Positions 40,129 to 49,389 of a stretch of DNA of 64,000 nt are shown piece by piece. The notes beneath the pieces were generated by a model that saw only the letters and a list, made by a program, of their open reading frames with translations, did not search any database and was not told the DNA's origin. Each line of letters opens with the position of its first letter. The stretch's first letter is position 1. The stretch is from Gracilibacillus salinarum (GTDB lineage: Bacteria > Bacillota > Bacilli > Bacillales > Amphibacillaceae), in assembly GCF_022919575.1 (NCBI RefSeq), contig NZ_CP095071.1, positions 744,001-808,000 of the forward strand, given 5' to 3'. The translations under genes and the position numbers were made by a program.

Positions 40129-40584
40129 CTATTGAGGTTTTAAAGATATGTAAGATTGATCTAATTCCACTTTTTCAACATGCACACCTACTTCTTCAAA
40201 TAGTTCGATGGCATATGGATGGTTTTTGTAATCTTCCGCATAATAAACCGTTTTAATACCACTTTGAATGATAGCTTTACAACAATTTAAACACGGAAAG
40301 TGGGTGACATATATTTCTGCATTTTCCGTTGAGGCACCGAATTTAGCACATTGTAAAATGGCATTCATTTCAGCATGTATGGTACGAACACAATGCCCAT
40401 CAATCACATAACATCCCTCATCAATACAATGAACGCTACCAGATACACTGCCATTATAGCCCCCAGCAATTATCCGCTTGTCCCGTACAATTGTAGCTCC
40501 TACCATTAGTCGTTGGCATGTGCTGCGTAACGCCAATAAGTGACTCTGTGCCATAAAATATTGATGCCAAGAAATTCTCTCCAT
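40129..40584 (-). CDS. comEB: dCMP deaminase family protein ComEB
   Basis: A 151-residue zinc deaminase with HAEMNA and PCLNCC, the zinc and catalytic motifs of dCMP deaminases. The N-terminus MERISWHQYFMAQSHLLALR matches B. subtilis ComEB, which supports ATG 40584. The C-terminus is shorter than in B. subtilis (which has roughly 40 more residues). In B. subtilis this gene is in the comE operon but is dispensable for transformation. Confidence 0.93.
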   Translation of the reverse strand: MERISWHQYFMAQSHLLALRSTCQRLMVGATIVRDKRIIAGGYNGSVSGSVHCIDEGCYVIDGHCVRTIHAEMNAILQCAKFGASTENAEIYVTHFPCLNCCKAIIQSGIKTVYYAEDYKNHPYAIELFEEVGVHVEKVELDQSYISLKPQ

Positions 40585-40649
40585 TCCATTCATCCCTTTC
40601 CAATCACAATATAATAAAGTGTAACGCGTGAACAATAAAGCGTCAATAA

Positions 40650-41243
40650 CTACGGAACAAGAATAAATTCTTTCATTTTCTCTACCGTTTTATCACCAAT
40701 ACCTGAAACTTTCGTTAATTCTTCCACTGTTTTAAAGTTACCATTGGTTTCCCTGTATTCTATAATTGCCTGTGCTTTCACTTCTCCTATACCTGGAATA
40801 GTTTGAATTTCGCTGGCATCCGCTACATTAATTCTTATTTTGTTTTCTTTTTTTTCTATTGAGCCAGTTAGCGATACCGCATCTGTAGAGTTTTTATCAG
40901 GAACTTGCACGATCATTTCATCATAAACCCTTTCGGCTAAATTAATCAATTCCTGATTCGCCTTCTCGGTAAATCCTTCCGCCTTTTGAACAACATCCTG
41001 TACCCTATCATCCACATCCATTACATATACACCTGGTTGTTGTACTTCTCCTTTAATATCGACCATCACTTCTTGAGATGTCTCAGGTTGATTCTCTAAT
41101 GTATTGTTTGAAGCTGTCATTTCATCAATAACGATTCCTTCCCCATTGCGATCAGATTTATCGACAGATGGATCGACAATCAGCCAAATTACAATCGCGG
41201 CAACTACGACTATCACATACCAATTTTTCAAAATCCAACTCAT
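40650..41243 (-). CDS. comEA: Competence DNA-binding protein ComEA
   Basis: A 197-residue membrane-anchored DNA receptor. An N-terminal helix (about residues 8-24) is followed by an acidic linker, a SLBB domain (DIKGEVQQPGVYVM at about 65-80), and a C-terminal helix-hairpin-helix DNA-binding domain with IPGIGEVKAQAII and VSGIGDKTVEKM. ATG 41243 has GGAATG upstream. First gene of the comE operon. Confidence 0.95.
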   Translation of the reverse strand: MSWILKNWYVIVVVAAIVIWLIVDPSVDKSDRNGEGIVIDEMTASNNTLENQPETSQEVMVDIKGEVQQPGVYVMDVDDRVQDVVQKAEGFTEKANQELINLAERVYDEMIVQVPDKNSTDAVSLTGSIEKKENKIRINVADASEIQTIPGIGEVKAQAIIEYRETNGNFKTVEELTKVSGIGDKTVEKMKEFILVP

Positions 41244-41320
41244 GTTTATCATTCCTTTATCATAGAATAGTAAAGTTGTTCATAGGATAGTGTTAGAAAA
41301 TATCCAGGAGGCGATTTCTG

Positions 41321-42142
41321 ATGAAATGGGGTCTAATCGGAACGGGGAATATGGGGACCGTTTTAGTAACTGCTTTTCTCGAATCAAACGTTCTGTCACA
41401 AAATGATTTATATATTACGAACCGATCGATTGAGAAAGCTGAAGCTATACAACATCGTTATACAGACATACATGTAAAGGAGAATATATTTGAATTAGTG
41501 GAGGAAGTGGATACTCTCTTTCTTTGTGTAAAGCCTAAGGATATGGTAAATGTATTAGAAGAAATAAAACCAGTACTTGCTGACAATCAATTACTCGTAT
41601 CCATAACAAGTGGAATGTCTGTAGAAGAAATTGAATCAATCGTGGAGTGTCAGGTAGCTAGAATGGTACCTAGTATTACAAATTATGCACTTGCAGGTGT
41701 TACATTATTAACATTTGGAAATCGAATCGATCCTGCTAGAAAAGAATTATTTATCAAACGCTGCCAACGATTCTCTGAACCAATTGAAATAGAAGAAAAT
41801 ACCATTCGGATCACTTCAGATATGGTATCTTGCGGTCCTGCATTTTTTGCGTTTTTGGCAGAAAATTATATCCATCATGCTGCAAAGTTAACCGATATTA
41901 CCACGGAAGACGCAACCGCATTAATGGAAAAAATGTTTATAGGATTTGGTAAATTACTTTCAGAAAATCATTTTACATTAAGCGAATTAATTGAAAAAGT
42001 ATGTGTTAAAGGTGGCATAACCGGGGTTGGGATCGCTGCAATGGAAGCAAATCTTGGTGATTTATTTCCGGAATTAGTTAAAGCAACACACGGAAAATTT
42101 TCAGAAGATAAGGAGATGATAGCGAAGTTGATGGAAGGTTAA
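41321..42142 (+). CDS. comER: Pyrroline-5-carboxylate reductase-like protein ComER
   Basis: A 273-residue NAD(P)-binding protein with the Rossmann motif GLIGTGNMG at the N-terminus and the ProC-type dimerisation domain (CVKGGITGVGIAAME). In B. subtilis comER is divergent from comEA and links to biofilm and sporulation control rather than DNA uptake. The same divergent arrangement is kept here (77 bases). ATG follows CCAGGAGGCG. Confidence 0.93.
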   Translation: MKWGLIGTGNMGTVLVTAFLESNVLSQNDLYITNRSIEKAEAIQHRYTDIHVKENIFELVEEVDTLFLCVKPKDMVNVLEEIKPVLADNQLLVSITSGMSVEEIESIVECQVARMVPSITNYALAGVTLLTFGNRIDPARKELFIKRCQRFSEPIEIEENTIRITSDMVSCGPAFFAFLAENYIHHAAKLTDITTEDATALMEKMFIGFGKLLSENHFTLSELIEKVCVKGGITGVGIAAMEANLGDLFPELVKATHGKFSEDKEMIAKLMEG

Positions 42143-42454
42143 TGAATAGGAAATAGTAGCATTCCCCTCAAATATTGCCCGGGAAACCGCAAATTACGAC
42201 TAGTTTTGATCTTATAGGCGACAATAAACGATCAATTTGCAGAAATGGCAGAATTATGTCTGATACATCAGTCTTAAAACAACTCCATTATTCCGATAAT
42301 TAGTTGTCCTTTATATATTATTCGATAAAAATGACGAAATTCCTGCTATGATTTTAAAAAAAATGTTGAAAATCACTATATTCTGTTTATCGGAACATAA
42401 ATAAATTAGCAACTGGGCACGATTCTGTTCCAGTTGCTAACGAATCCACTAACT
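42143..42454. other. Gap after comER at the left end of the accessory block
   Basis: About 310 bases without a supported gene. It contains GCAAATT/AATTTGC arms at about 42190-42241, too far apart and short to interpret, and the sspH terminator at 42406-42440. This is where gene order departs from B. subtilis. Confidence 0.5.
42406..42440 (-). terminator. Terminator of sspH
   Basis: TTAGCAACTGG and CCAGTTGCTAA form an 11-bp stem, followed on the minus strand by TTTATTTAT. It lies 15 bases after the sspH stop. Confidence 0.78.
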
Positions 42455-42634
42455 CTACTGCTCCATTAACTCATCAACAGACACCATGTATTTCTGTTCT
42501 GGTTTATTTAGTTCATGAACGGTTGCATTGCCCGTACCCTGGTCAACATGTTCGATGTACACTTGATTTCCTTTACATGTTACATGACACATGTCTTTAG
42601 AGTCCATGATTTCCTGTGCGCGTTGTGCATTCAT
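42455..42634 (-). CDS. sspH: H-type small acid-soluble spore protein
   Basis: A 59-residue protein that matches the SspH family: MNAQRAQEIMDSKD at the N-terminus, VYIEHVD in the middle and the PEQKYMVSVDEL tail. It is expected in the spore core. ATG 42634 follows AAGGAGGGG. A sigma-G-like promoter precedes it. Two Cys residues (15-20 region) are unusual for this small family, in my judgement. Confidence 0.88.
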   Translation of the reverse strand: MNAQRAQEIMDSKDMCHVTCKGNQVYIEHVDQGTGNATVHELNKPEQKYMVSVDELMEQ

Positions 42635-42665
42635 TATTTCCCCTCCTTATTGTGTTAACAGTATG

Positions 42666-42694
42666 TAGTATGTTTAGATATTGGAAAAGTATGT
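42666..42694 (-). promoter_or_regulatory. Sigma-G-like promoter of sspH
   Basis: On the minus strand ACATA (42690-42694), 17 bases, then CATACTA (42666-42672), a full match to the sigma-G -10 pattern. It lies 32 bases upstream of sspH, and H-type SASP genes are forespore-specific. Confidence 0.55.
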
Positions 42695-42713
42695 ATGTAC
42701 AACTGATTTTCTG

Positions 42714-42881
42714 TCATTTTATAAAAAATTTATTTACTAAATAAAGAATCCCTACCATAACTAGTCCAATCCCGAAACCAAATGCTAATCCAATCAACAT
42801 ATTTTCCAACAGAAATCCAAGTATCACACCAATAACTATCGAATAAATAAGTTCCATTATGATCATTTTTTTCAAATTCAT
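42714..42881 (-). CDS. Small two-helix membrane protein, unknown
   Basis: A 55-residue hydrophobic protein with two predicted membrane helices separated by ENM and ending in basic residues. ATG 42881 follows GGGGGATCGATG. I do not recognise a family. It lies upstream of sspH on the same strand but separated by about 80 bases with the spore promoter between. Confidence 0.55.
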   Translation of the reverse strand: MNLKKMIIMELIYSIVIGVILGFLLENMLIGLAFGFGIGLVMVGILYLVNKFFIK

Positions 42882-43023
42882 ATCATCGATCCCCCAGAAG
42901 TCTTTATTTATATTGTACCATATTGAAGTGGACAAGCTTTTAAGGAATAGCTGAACTATAGATGATAATGAAAGTGATACCTTTCTTTTGCATGGTTGGG
43001 GAAAGGTATCACATGATCTGCAC

Positions 43024-43872
43024 TTAATTTGCTTTTGCTTTCTGTGAAGTCGATTTTTTCGTGGTTTTCGATTTTTTTGCAGTTGATTTCTTTTTCTTTG
43101 TTTTCGATTTAGATAATGATTTTTCTAAAGCTTGCATTAAGTCCGTCACGTTATCTTTACGTGCTGGCTCTTTTGCAGTCGTTACTGCTTCTCCTTGTTT
43201 TTTCTCTTCGATTAAAGCTAACAAAGCTGTTCGGTAGTCATCATGATATTTTTCTGGTTCAAATGTAGCAGTTAGTTGATCAATCAGTAATTTAGCTGTC
43301 TCTAATTCTTTCTCAACGATGGAAGGTTCTTCGGGAACATTCGGAACTTCTTTAAAATCACGCACTTCATCCGGAAAATAAATGGTTTCCATAATCAATG
43401 TATGATGATAAATGCGAACCACTGCCAAATGTTGCTTAGAACGGATTGTAATTTTCGCCAATCCTATTTTGCCTGTTTCCTCAAGTGCATTCCGAAGCAA
43501 GGCATATGCTTTTGTGCCCCCATCATTCGGTGATAAATAATAACTGCGATCGAAATAAATCGGATCAATTTCTTCTAACTTGACAAATTCAATAATGTCC
43601 ACTGCTTTTTCTTCATTTTCCTCTTTTAGTGCTTCTAGATCTTCCTGTTCCAACACGACAAACTTATTTTTTGTATATTCATACCCCTTCACCATATCCT
43701 CTTGCGCAATATCCTTTTCGCAAACCGGACATACTTTCTCATATTTAACCGGTGAATGACATTCCTTGTGTAAATTTTTCAGTTTTATATCTTTATTCTC
43801 TGTCGCAGAATGTAGTTTTATCGGGATATTAACTAGTCCAAAACTAATTGTGCCTTTCCAAATCGTATGCAT
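43024..43872 (-). CDS. ku: Ku protein for non-homologous end joining
   Basis: A 282-residue bacterial Ku. It forms a homodimeric ring on DNA ends and recruits LigD. The core begins WKGTISFGLVNIPIKLHSAT and includes CHSPVKYEKVCPVCEKD. The C-terminal 30 residues are almost only Lys, Ser, Thr and Ala, a basic tail used for DNA contact. It is divergent from ligD. Confidence 0.96.
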   Translation of the reverse strand: MHTIWKGTISFGLVNIPIKLHSATENKDIKLKNLHKECHSPVKYEKVCPVCEKDIAQEDMVKGYEYTKNKFVVLEQEDLEALKEENEEKAVDIIEFVKLEEIDPIYFDRSYYLSPNDGGTKAYALLRNALEETGKIGLAKITIRSKQHLAVVRIYHHTLIMETIYFPDEVRDFKEVPNVPEEPSIVEKELETAKLLIDQLTATFEPEKYHDDYRTALLALIEEKKQGEAVTTAKEPARKDNVTDLMQALEKSLSKSKTKKKKSTAKKSKTTKKSTSQKAKAN

Positions 43873-43893
43873 ACTAACACCTCTTTTTATAGC

Positions 43894-43922
43894 TAGTTTT
43901 TCAAATCATCACATAATCATGC
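43894..43922 (-). promoter_or_regulatory. Possible sigma-G promoter of ku
   Basis: On the minus strand GCATG (43918-43922), 17 bases, then AAAACTA (43894-43900, five of seven matches to CATNNTA-type boxes). B. subtilis ku-ligD is known to be sigma-G dependent and to protect spores, which fits. Confidence 0.42.
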
Positions 43923-43974
43923 AAACGAACGGAAAAAATACTATAAAAGTTATAATATAAGGGGTGTTCCGTAC

Positions 43975-45720
43975 GTGTGGAAACCAATGTTGCCAATTCT
44001 TACATCACATGCACCAACAGATCGCCAATGGTTATATCAAATAAAATATGATGGATTCCGTTGTGGCTTGTATTGGGATGCGGATGGAGTCACTATACTA
44101 AGTCGGAATGGTCACGATCTCACCGCTTATTTCCCTGAAATCACGAATTGGTGTAAGCAACATCATGACCTATACGAGAGTAATCTCCCGTTATTGTTAG
44201 ATGGTGAAATCGTTCAATTACTCACTTCATACCGTTGTAACTTTAGTCAAATCCAAAGAAGGTCGAAGTCAAAGCGAAATGCAAAGAATCAACTTCAGGT
44301 AACATTTATTGTTTTCGATCTACTACAAGGTGGGGAGACAAATTTCCGTAATAAACCATTCATCGAAAGAGATCAAGCACTGGATAACTTATTTACGAAA
44401 AAGACCGGAACGATATACAAAGCACCTACTTTTGAACTGGTAGAAGATGTGAAGAAATTGGTTGATTTACACCAGGCGGAGGGATTTGTAGCTAAGAAAA
44501 AAAACGCCCCCTATAAAGAAGGAAAGCGTAGTGATTCCTGGTTGAAAATAAAGAACTATCGTACTATTCAAGGAATTGTAACAAAATGGAATAGTGATAA
44601 TGACTATTTTACGATTAGTTATTATGCGGACAATAAACTGCAATTGTTAGGCAAGTGTAAAAACGGGTTGAAGAATGATGAAAAAGAAACACTACAGACA
44701 TTTATAAAAAAGAATGGTAAAAAAGTAAACGGAACGACTTGGAATGTAGCGCCATCTGTCTGCTTGAATATTGACTGTCTGGACGTTAGCAATCATGAAT
44801 TGCGTGAACCACATTTTGCAGCGTTCCGTTTCGATATCGAACCAGCAGATTGTACTAAAGACGCGGTTCAGCTTGGATTAGCGCAAATTCCAGAATGTAT
44901 CTCCGTTTCAAGATTAGAAAAATTGCTATTTCCCAATTACTCTAAATTAGAATATTTGTGTTATTTAAGAACAATGGCGCCGTACATGCTTCCTTGGATA
45001 ATGGATCGGAAATTAACGATTATTCGCTATCCTGATGGCGTAGATGCGCCATCATTCTATCAAAAACATTTACCAGATTATGCACCTGCTTTTCTCAGAC
45101 CTATGCTATCAACCGACGAAGAAGCAGCTATATATATACAGAACTTTGAAAGTCTGCTTTGGTTTGGCAACCATGCTGGCTTGGAATTTCATATGCCATT
45201 TAACAAGCAGCACCATCAAGAGCCGGATCAAATTGTCTTTGATTTAGATCCACCCAGCCTTAAAGAATTCTACCTTGCTGTTCGGGCTGCATCATTAATT
45301 AAAGAAATGATGGAGAACCAAAAATTAAAACCATATATCAAGACCTCGGGAAGGACCGGACTGCAAATTCATATACCGATTAATAATTGGACGTACCAGG
45401 ATACACGTGAGTTAATGGAAGCTACAGCTAACGTATTAATTCAAGCGTATCCGGATCAGTTTACCAGCGAAAGGCTGATAAAGAATCGCGGCAATCGGTT
45501 GTATATTGATTATGTCCAGCACGCGGAAGGAAAAACCATTATTGCTCCTTACTCCACGCGTGCAACGAAACAAGCAACTGTAGCTACTCCTTTATTCTGG
45601 GAAGAAGTTAACGAAACCCTGGATCCAACCAGTTTCACTATTCGTTCAGTATTGAAAAGAATTAAGGACAAAGGATGCCCATTCTTTGATTTTTATACAC
45701 ATTTCGAAAAGCAGGAGTAA
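43975..45720 (+). CDS. ligD: ATP-dependent DNA ligase LigD (ligase-polymerase)
   Basis: A 581-residue end-joining enzyme. Order: ligase nucleotidyltransferase domain (adenylation motif KYDGFR, Lys24), OB-fold domain (about 205-285), then an AEP-type polymerase domain (about 300-575) with FDLDPPS metal ligands and KTSGRTGLQIHIPI. The phosphoesterase domain found in Pseudomonas and mycobacterial LigD is absent, as in B. subtilis. The start is GTG 43975 with AAGGGGTG nine bases upstream. Confidence 0.96.
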   Translation: MWKPMLPILTSHAPTDRQWLYQIKYDGFRCGLYWDADGVTILSRNGHDLTAYFPEITNWCKQHHDLYESNLPLLLDGEIVQLLTSYRCNFSQIQRRSKSKRNAKNQLQVTFIVFDLLQGGETNFRNKPFIERDQALDNLFTKKTGTIYKAPTFELVEDVKKLVDLHQAEGFVAKKKNAPYKEGKRSDSWLKIKNYRTIQGIVTKWNSDNDYFTISYYADNKLQLLGKCKNGLKNDEKETLQTFIKKNGKKVNGTTWNVAPSVCLNIDCLDVSNHELREPHFAAFRFDIEPADCTKDAVQLGLAQIPECISVSRLEKLLFPNYSKLEYLCYLRTMAPYMLPWIMDRKLTIIRYPDGVDAPSFYQKHLPDYAPAFLRPMLSTDEEAAIYIQNFESLLWFGNHAGLEFHMPFNKQHHQEPDQIVFDLDPPSLKEFYLAVRAASLIKEMMENQKLKPYIKTSGRTGLQIHIPINNWTYQDTRELMEATANVLIQAYPDQFTSERLIKNRGNRLYIDYVQHAEGKTIIAPYSTRATKQATVATPLFWEEVNETLDPTSFTIRSVLKRIKDKGCPFFDFYTHFEKQE

Positions 45721-46563
45721 CTATTCCCCTCCTACACCTGAAACAGTGATCAAGGTGATCTGACTCTGATTGAGAAATCGGATCGGAAGCATGCTAGTAC
45801 CAATTCCACTGTCAATATAAAGCAATTGATGCTCGGAAAGCTTAAATAATCCTTGATCGTATGTTGGAAAGAATCCTTGATCAGGAGCAACGACAGCTCC
45901 AATAAATGGAAGACGAATTTGTCCACCATGTGTATGGCCACTCAATATCAAGTCAATCCCATTCGGTAACGGACCTTGATTCACCGGGGGTGTATGGGAT
46001 AATAAGACAGTAAAAATTTGATGATCCAGATCTTCTGCTGCATCGTCAATATTGCTTTTCCCAGTTGATAAATCGACCACACCAGCTAATTGAATAGTAA
46101 ACTGGTCTAATGGTATTTGCACGCTCCGATTATTCAATATCTTCGCGCCAGCTTCTCTAAGACCGCTAAATAATGATTCATGTAAAGGATTATCCCAATC
46201 ATGATTTCCTGAAACATAGAATACGTGAGAGTTGCCGGCTGATAACTGGTTAACAAAAGAGAGAACATCTTTGATATTATCTGTACTGCGATCAACAATA
46301 TCTCCTGTCAGTACTACTATATCTGGAGCAAGTTGCGCCACTTTCTCCAGTAAGACTTGATTCCCCTCACCAAATTGTTTATTATGCAAGTCTGATATCT
46401 GCAATATCTGTAAGGACTGGTTTCGATCCAATTTTTCATTTGACAATTCTATTTTAGCTAACTTCAATACATTTGTGTCATAATAGACTTTACAACCAAC
46501 TACGATCGCCAACATACAGCCAGTTATAATCAATAAAATCACATGCATTTTTCTGTTTTTCAT
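45721..46563 (-). CDS. Membrane-anchored metallophosphoesterase
   Basis: A 280-residue calcineurin-like phosphoesterase with an N-terminal membrane helix (about residues 5-22). Motifs in order: QISDLHNKQFG, LTGDIVDRS, SGNHDWDN, LLSHTPP and SGHTHGGQIRLP, all metal ligands present. It resembles the YkuE/YaeI group, which may act on lipids such as UDP-diacylglucosamine-like substrates; the substrate is not known here. Convergent with ligD, with no gap. Confidence 0.9.
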   Translation of the reverse strand: MKNRKMHVILLIITGCMLAIVVGCKVYYDTNVLKLAKIELSNEKLDRNQSLQILQISDLHNKQFGEGNQVLLEKVAQLAPDIVVLTGDIVDRSTDNIKDVLSFVNQLSAGNSHVFYVSGNHDWDNPLHESLFSGLREAGAKILNNRSVQIPLDQFTIQLAGVVDLSTGKSNIDDAAEDLDHQIFTVLLSHTPPVNQGPLPNGIDLILSGHTHGGQIRLPFIGAVVAPDQGFFPTYDQGLFKLSEHQLLYIDSGIGTSMLPIRFLNQSQITLITVSGVGGE

Positions 46564-46615
46564 TCCTTCTACTCCAGACATATTTGTTTTGCACTCACTT
46601 GATACCTATAGATAG

Positions 46616-46657
46616 AAAAACCTCTTAAGCATCCTATGAAACGCTTAAGAGGTTTTT
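46616..46657. terminator. Hairpin downstream of the methionine-synthase-like gene (distal)
   Basis: AAAAACCTCTTAAGC and GCTTAAGAGGTTTTT form a perfect 15-bp stem with A/T flanks on both sides. It lies between the two minus-strand genes and can end transcription of the 46782-47888 gene. Confidence 0.8.
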
Positions 46658-46740
46658 GGTTTATACGATAGGAGCGTATAAACATTAATGAACAAGCTCT
46701 GCACAAAGAAAATTTAGAGCGTATCAACTATGAAAAACTA

Positions 46741-46771
46741 CGGCATTCGCTAAAATGCGAAGCGAATGCCG
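46741..46771 (-). terminator. Hairpin downstream of the methionine-synthase-like gene (proximal)
   Basis: CGGCATTCGC and GCGAATGCCG form a 10-bp stem 10 bases after the stop; the minus strand continues TAGTTTTT. The two terminators in tandem suggest tight isolation from the next gene. Confidence 0.7.
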
Positions 46772-46781
46772 AGTTTATTGA

Positions 46782-47888
46782 TTAATTCCAGATTTCTTTA
46801 GTCACTTCTACGATATATTTCAGCTTGTTCCATTGATCTTCTTCTGTCAGTTTATTACCATGGTGAGTTGATGCAAATCCACATTGAGGACTTAAACAAA
46901 TCTGTTCAAGCGGTACATATTTTGCAGCTTCCCCTACTCTTGCTTTGATTTGTTCTTTATCTTCTAAATCACCAGTTTTTGAAGTGAATAAGCCTAGTAC
47001 TACCCGCGCACCACCATCTGGAATATAGTCAAGCGGCTTGAACCCACCAGAACGTTCATCATCATATTCCAAGAAAAAGCCATCGACTTTTTCTTTTGCA
47101 AACAATGTCGGTGCAATAAGATCGTAACTGCCGGAGAACGCCCAATTGGAACGGTAATTTCCACGGCATAAATGAGTGGTTACAACCAGATCTTCCGGTT
47201 TATCTTCTAACACACCATTTACTACTCGTAAAGCTAAATCAATTAAATAATCTCTGTCATACGCCCCATCATTAAATGGAATATCTGGTGAAGATAGTCC
47301 AGCAATATATACATCATCAAATTGCAAGTAGCGTACACCTAAATCATAAAAAGCTTTTATGGCATCACGGTATGCCTGAATTATGTCACTTGCAAAATCT
47401 TCAATGTCCGGATAAATCGTTTCGTTTCGAATTCCGATATTAAACAATTGATTTGGACTTGGTATCGTTTGTTTCGCAACAGCACGACCATTGACGATTT
47501 CATTAAATTCTTTAAAATCTTGTAAGAATGGATGATCCTGATTAAAGGATATCTTTCCATTGTTTCGTATATTGTAACGTTCAGTTTCTTCATTTCCGTT
47601 AAATATGTAACCTACTTCTGGTACATATCCTTCGATTCCATTCAAATGTTCTAAGAAATCTGTATGCCAAAAACGACGGCGAAACTCTCCATCGGATACT
47701 AATTCCAAACCAACCTCAATTTGTTTATCTACTATGTGTGCAATTTCTTTGTTCTCTAATTCTCGTAATTGTAACGCACTGATATTTCCATCCTGAAATG
47801 ATTTTCTTGCCGTCAATAAACTTTCTGGACGTAGTAAACTCCCTACATGATCTGCTCGAAATGGTGCTGTTACTGTTTTTGTAGCCAT
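46782..47888 (-). CDS. MetE C-terminal-domain-like methyltransferase (YxjG/YxjH type)
   Basis: A 368-residue single-domain relative of cobalamin-independent methionine synthase. Zinc ligands can be seen: HLCRG (His-x-Cys), LEYDDERSG and SPQCGF. The N-terminal half of full MetE is absent, as in B. subtilis YxjG and YxjH. It probably makes methionine by methyl transfer to homocysteine or handles a related thiol substrate; the methyl donor is not known. A SAM riboswitch upstream ties it to methionine supply. ATG follows GGAGAGG. Confidence 0.88.
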   Translation of the reverse strand: MATKTVTAPFRADHVGSLLRPESLLTARKSFQDGNISALQLRELENKEIAHIVDKQIEVGLELVSDGEFRRRFWHTDFLEHLNGIEGYVPEVGYIFNGNEETERYNIRNNGKISFNQDHPFLQDFKEFNEIVNGRAVAKQTIPSPNQLFNIGIRNETIYPDIEDFASDIIQAYRDAIKAFYDLGVRYLQFDDVYIAGLSSPDIPFNDGAYDRDYLIDLALRVVNGVLEDKPEDLVVTTHLCRGNYRSNWAFSGSYDLIAPTLFAKEKVDGFFLEYDDERSGGFKPLDYIPDGGARVVLGLFTSKTGDLEDKEQIKARVGEAAKYVPLEQICLSPQCGFASTHHGNKLTEEDQWNKLKYIVEVTKEIWN

Positions 47889-47937
47889 TGATTAATCCTC
47901 TCCTTCAGTTAATTGTTTGCAATAATTCTTATCCAGT

Positions 47938-48079
47938 AAAAAAAGACCCCCTATATAAGAAGAAGGTCTTTAACATTTAAAAACTTATTCCTCTTATCTG
48001 TTGGAATTAGCACCATGTCTTCGAATAGACTGGTTGCTGAGACATCATTAGGCCAAATCCCTCCGCCTCTCTGGATAAG
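47938..48079 (-). promoter_or_regulatory. SAM-I (S-box) riboswitch with terminator
   Basis: On the minus strand, CTTATC (48079-48074) and GATAAG (47998-47993) close P1. Between them lie AGAGAGGCGGAGGGA, TTGGCC and CAGCAACC, the conserved S-box core. A terminator stem AAAGACC/GGTCTTT with a T run follows at 47971-47938, 50 bases before the start codon. SAM binding should switch the gene off. Confidence 0.93.
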
Positions 48080-48273
48080 AAATTATATGAAATTATTACC
48101 ATAAACACATATTACTACATAACAAAGATGGGATCAACCCATATTTGTTAAAAAATTTCAAAAAGTCTTACAATTCGTTCTGCTAACCGTATAATCTTAC
48201 TTCTAAAAAGCAATGCTAGATAAATGGTTATCTGATTAAGAAAAAACAATCAATACTTAAAACTGAAAGGACG

Positions 48274-49389
48274 GTGGCAATTATTAAGCCATCTATTCCT
48301 CTTCCTTATCCATTAAATAGCATTAAAAAGCGATTACAAAACAAAAAAAGCTATTACGTAATTAAAGATCAATTGTCAGAAGATGAACATGAACTAATGA
48401 GTCAGATTCTATGTGAAACGAGACATGGTAATCGAAATAATATCACACGTACAGATGCTTATCTTCGTTTTTATCTGCAATTTCCCGAAATTGAATGGAG
48501 CTTTTTAGCACATATGGTTTCGAGAAATGCTGGCTGGAATATGACAGATCTGAAAGGAGGTCTCTTACCAAAACTGTTAACAAATGAACAGCAGCAGTAT
48601 TTTTTTCATTTCTTAGAACGAAGCAATTGGCTAATATTTCAAGATGCATATCCGCAGCTGCGCTTATATGAAGCAAGTATTCGACTTGGTAAGAATATGT
48701 TTTATTTACTGCCATTATTCGGGGTTTCCTACTTTATGAAAGTGATATGGGATTATTTTTATGAGGATAGACAACGATCTCTGATTACCACTGCCCTGAT
48801 TATCAATGAACAAAATTACATTGAAAATCGTGTCATTCATAATCCGCAATATGCCAAAACAAATATGGAGGCACTGGAATTTATCGGTCAACAAATGATG
48901 CAAATGAACCAAATAATGTTTCCTTTTAAGGAAGAGAGCAGGGTCCGGTTAGTGGGGTTAAATGTCTATCATTTCGAGTCATTAACGAAGCGAATCAACA
49001 TCGGAAAACAACTTTATCAAGTGTTATTTCATCCAAACTATTATCCAGCCATCTATCAATTCGCCCTTACCACTCGCCATTCTGGGTCAAGACAAGATTA
49101 TTGGCCATCACTCTTTCACGAAACACAGCATGTGCCACTGAAGAGAATCAAGGTGAAAGCTCCAGGAAACTGGTGGCTTAAACCATTATTCAGTCCGAAG
49201 TTACGTGATGTCTGGACTGATATTCACCATCCAAATAGCGAAAATGAAGATTGGTATACAGACTGGCGTACGGTATATTTACTAGATAAGATAAATGCCC
49301 CTAAAAACCCAGACATCCTAACCGCCTACCATCATACACTGGTGAAACTTCAATTGGCGGTAAAAATTAAAGAATGGATTGGAGAGTAG
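48274..49389 (+). CDS. DUF2515 family protein (YppC-like)
   Basis: A 371-residue protein of unknown function. The stretch NITRTDAYLRFYLQFPEIEW followed by SFLAHMVSRNAGWNMTDLKG is what I recall from the DUF2515 family, to which B. subtilis YppC belongs. The start is GTG 48274 with AAAGGACG immediately upstream. There is a possible membrane-associated hydrophobic patch at about residues 140-165. It stands alone on the plus strand. Confidence 0.78.
   Translation: MAIIKPSIPLPYPLNSIKKRLQNKKSYYVIKDQLSEDEHELMSQILCETRHGNRNNITRTDAYLRFYLQFPEIEWSFLAHMVSRNAGWNMTDLKGGLLPKLLTNEQQQYFFHFLERSNWLIFQDAYPQLRLYEASIRLGKNMFYLLPLFGVSYFMKVIWDYFYEDRQRSLITTALIINEQNYIENRVIHNPQYAKTNMEALEFIGQQMMQMNQIMFPFKEESRVRLVGLNVYHFESLTKRINIGKQLYQVLFHPNYYPAIYQFALTTRHSGSRQDYWPSLFHETQHVPLKRIKVKAPGNWWLKPLFSPKLRDVWTDIHHPNSENEDWYTDWRTVYLLDKINAPKNPDILTAYHHTLVKLQLAVKIKEWIGE

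Noticed and set aside
42190..42241. GCAAATT/AATTTGC inverted repeat after comER
   Set aside because: Seven-base arms 38 bases apart in AT-rich DNA are expected by chance.
43937..43943. AATACTA as a sigma-G -10 for ligD
   Set aside because: No suitable -35 at 17-18 bases; the nearest TCATG is 15 bases away.
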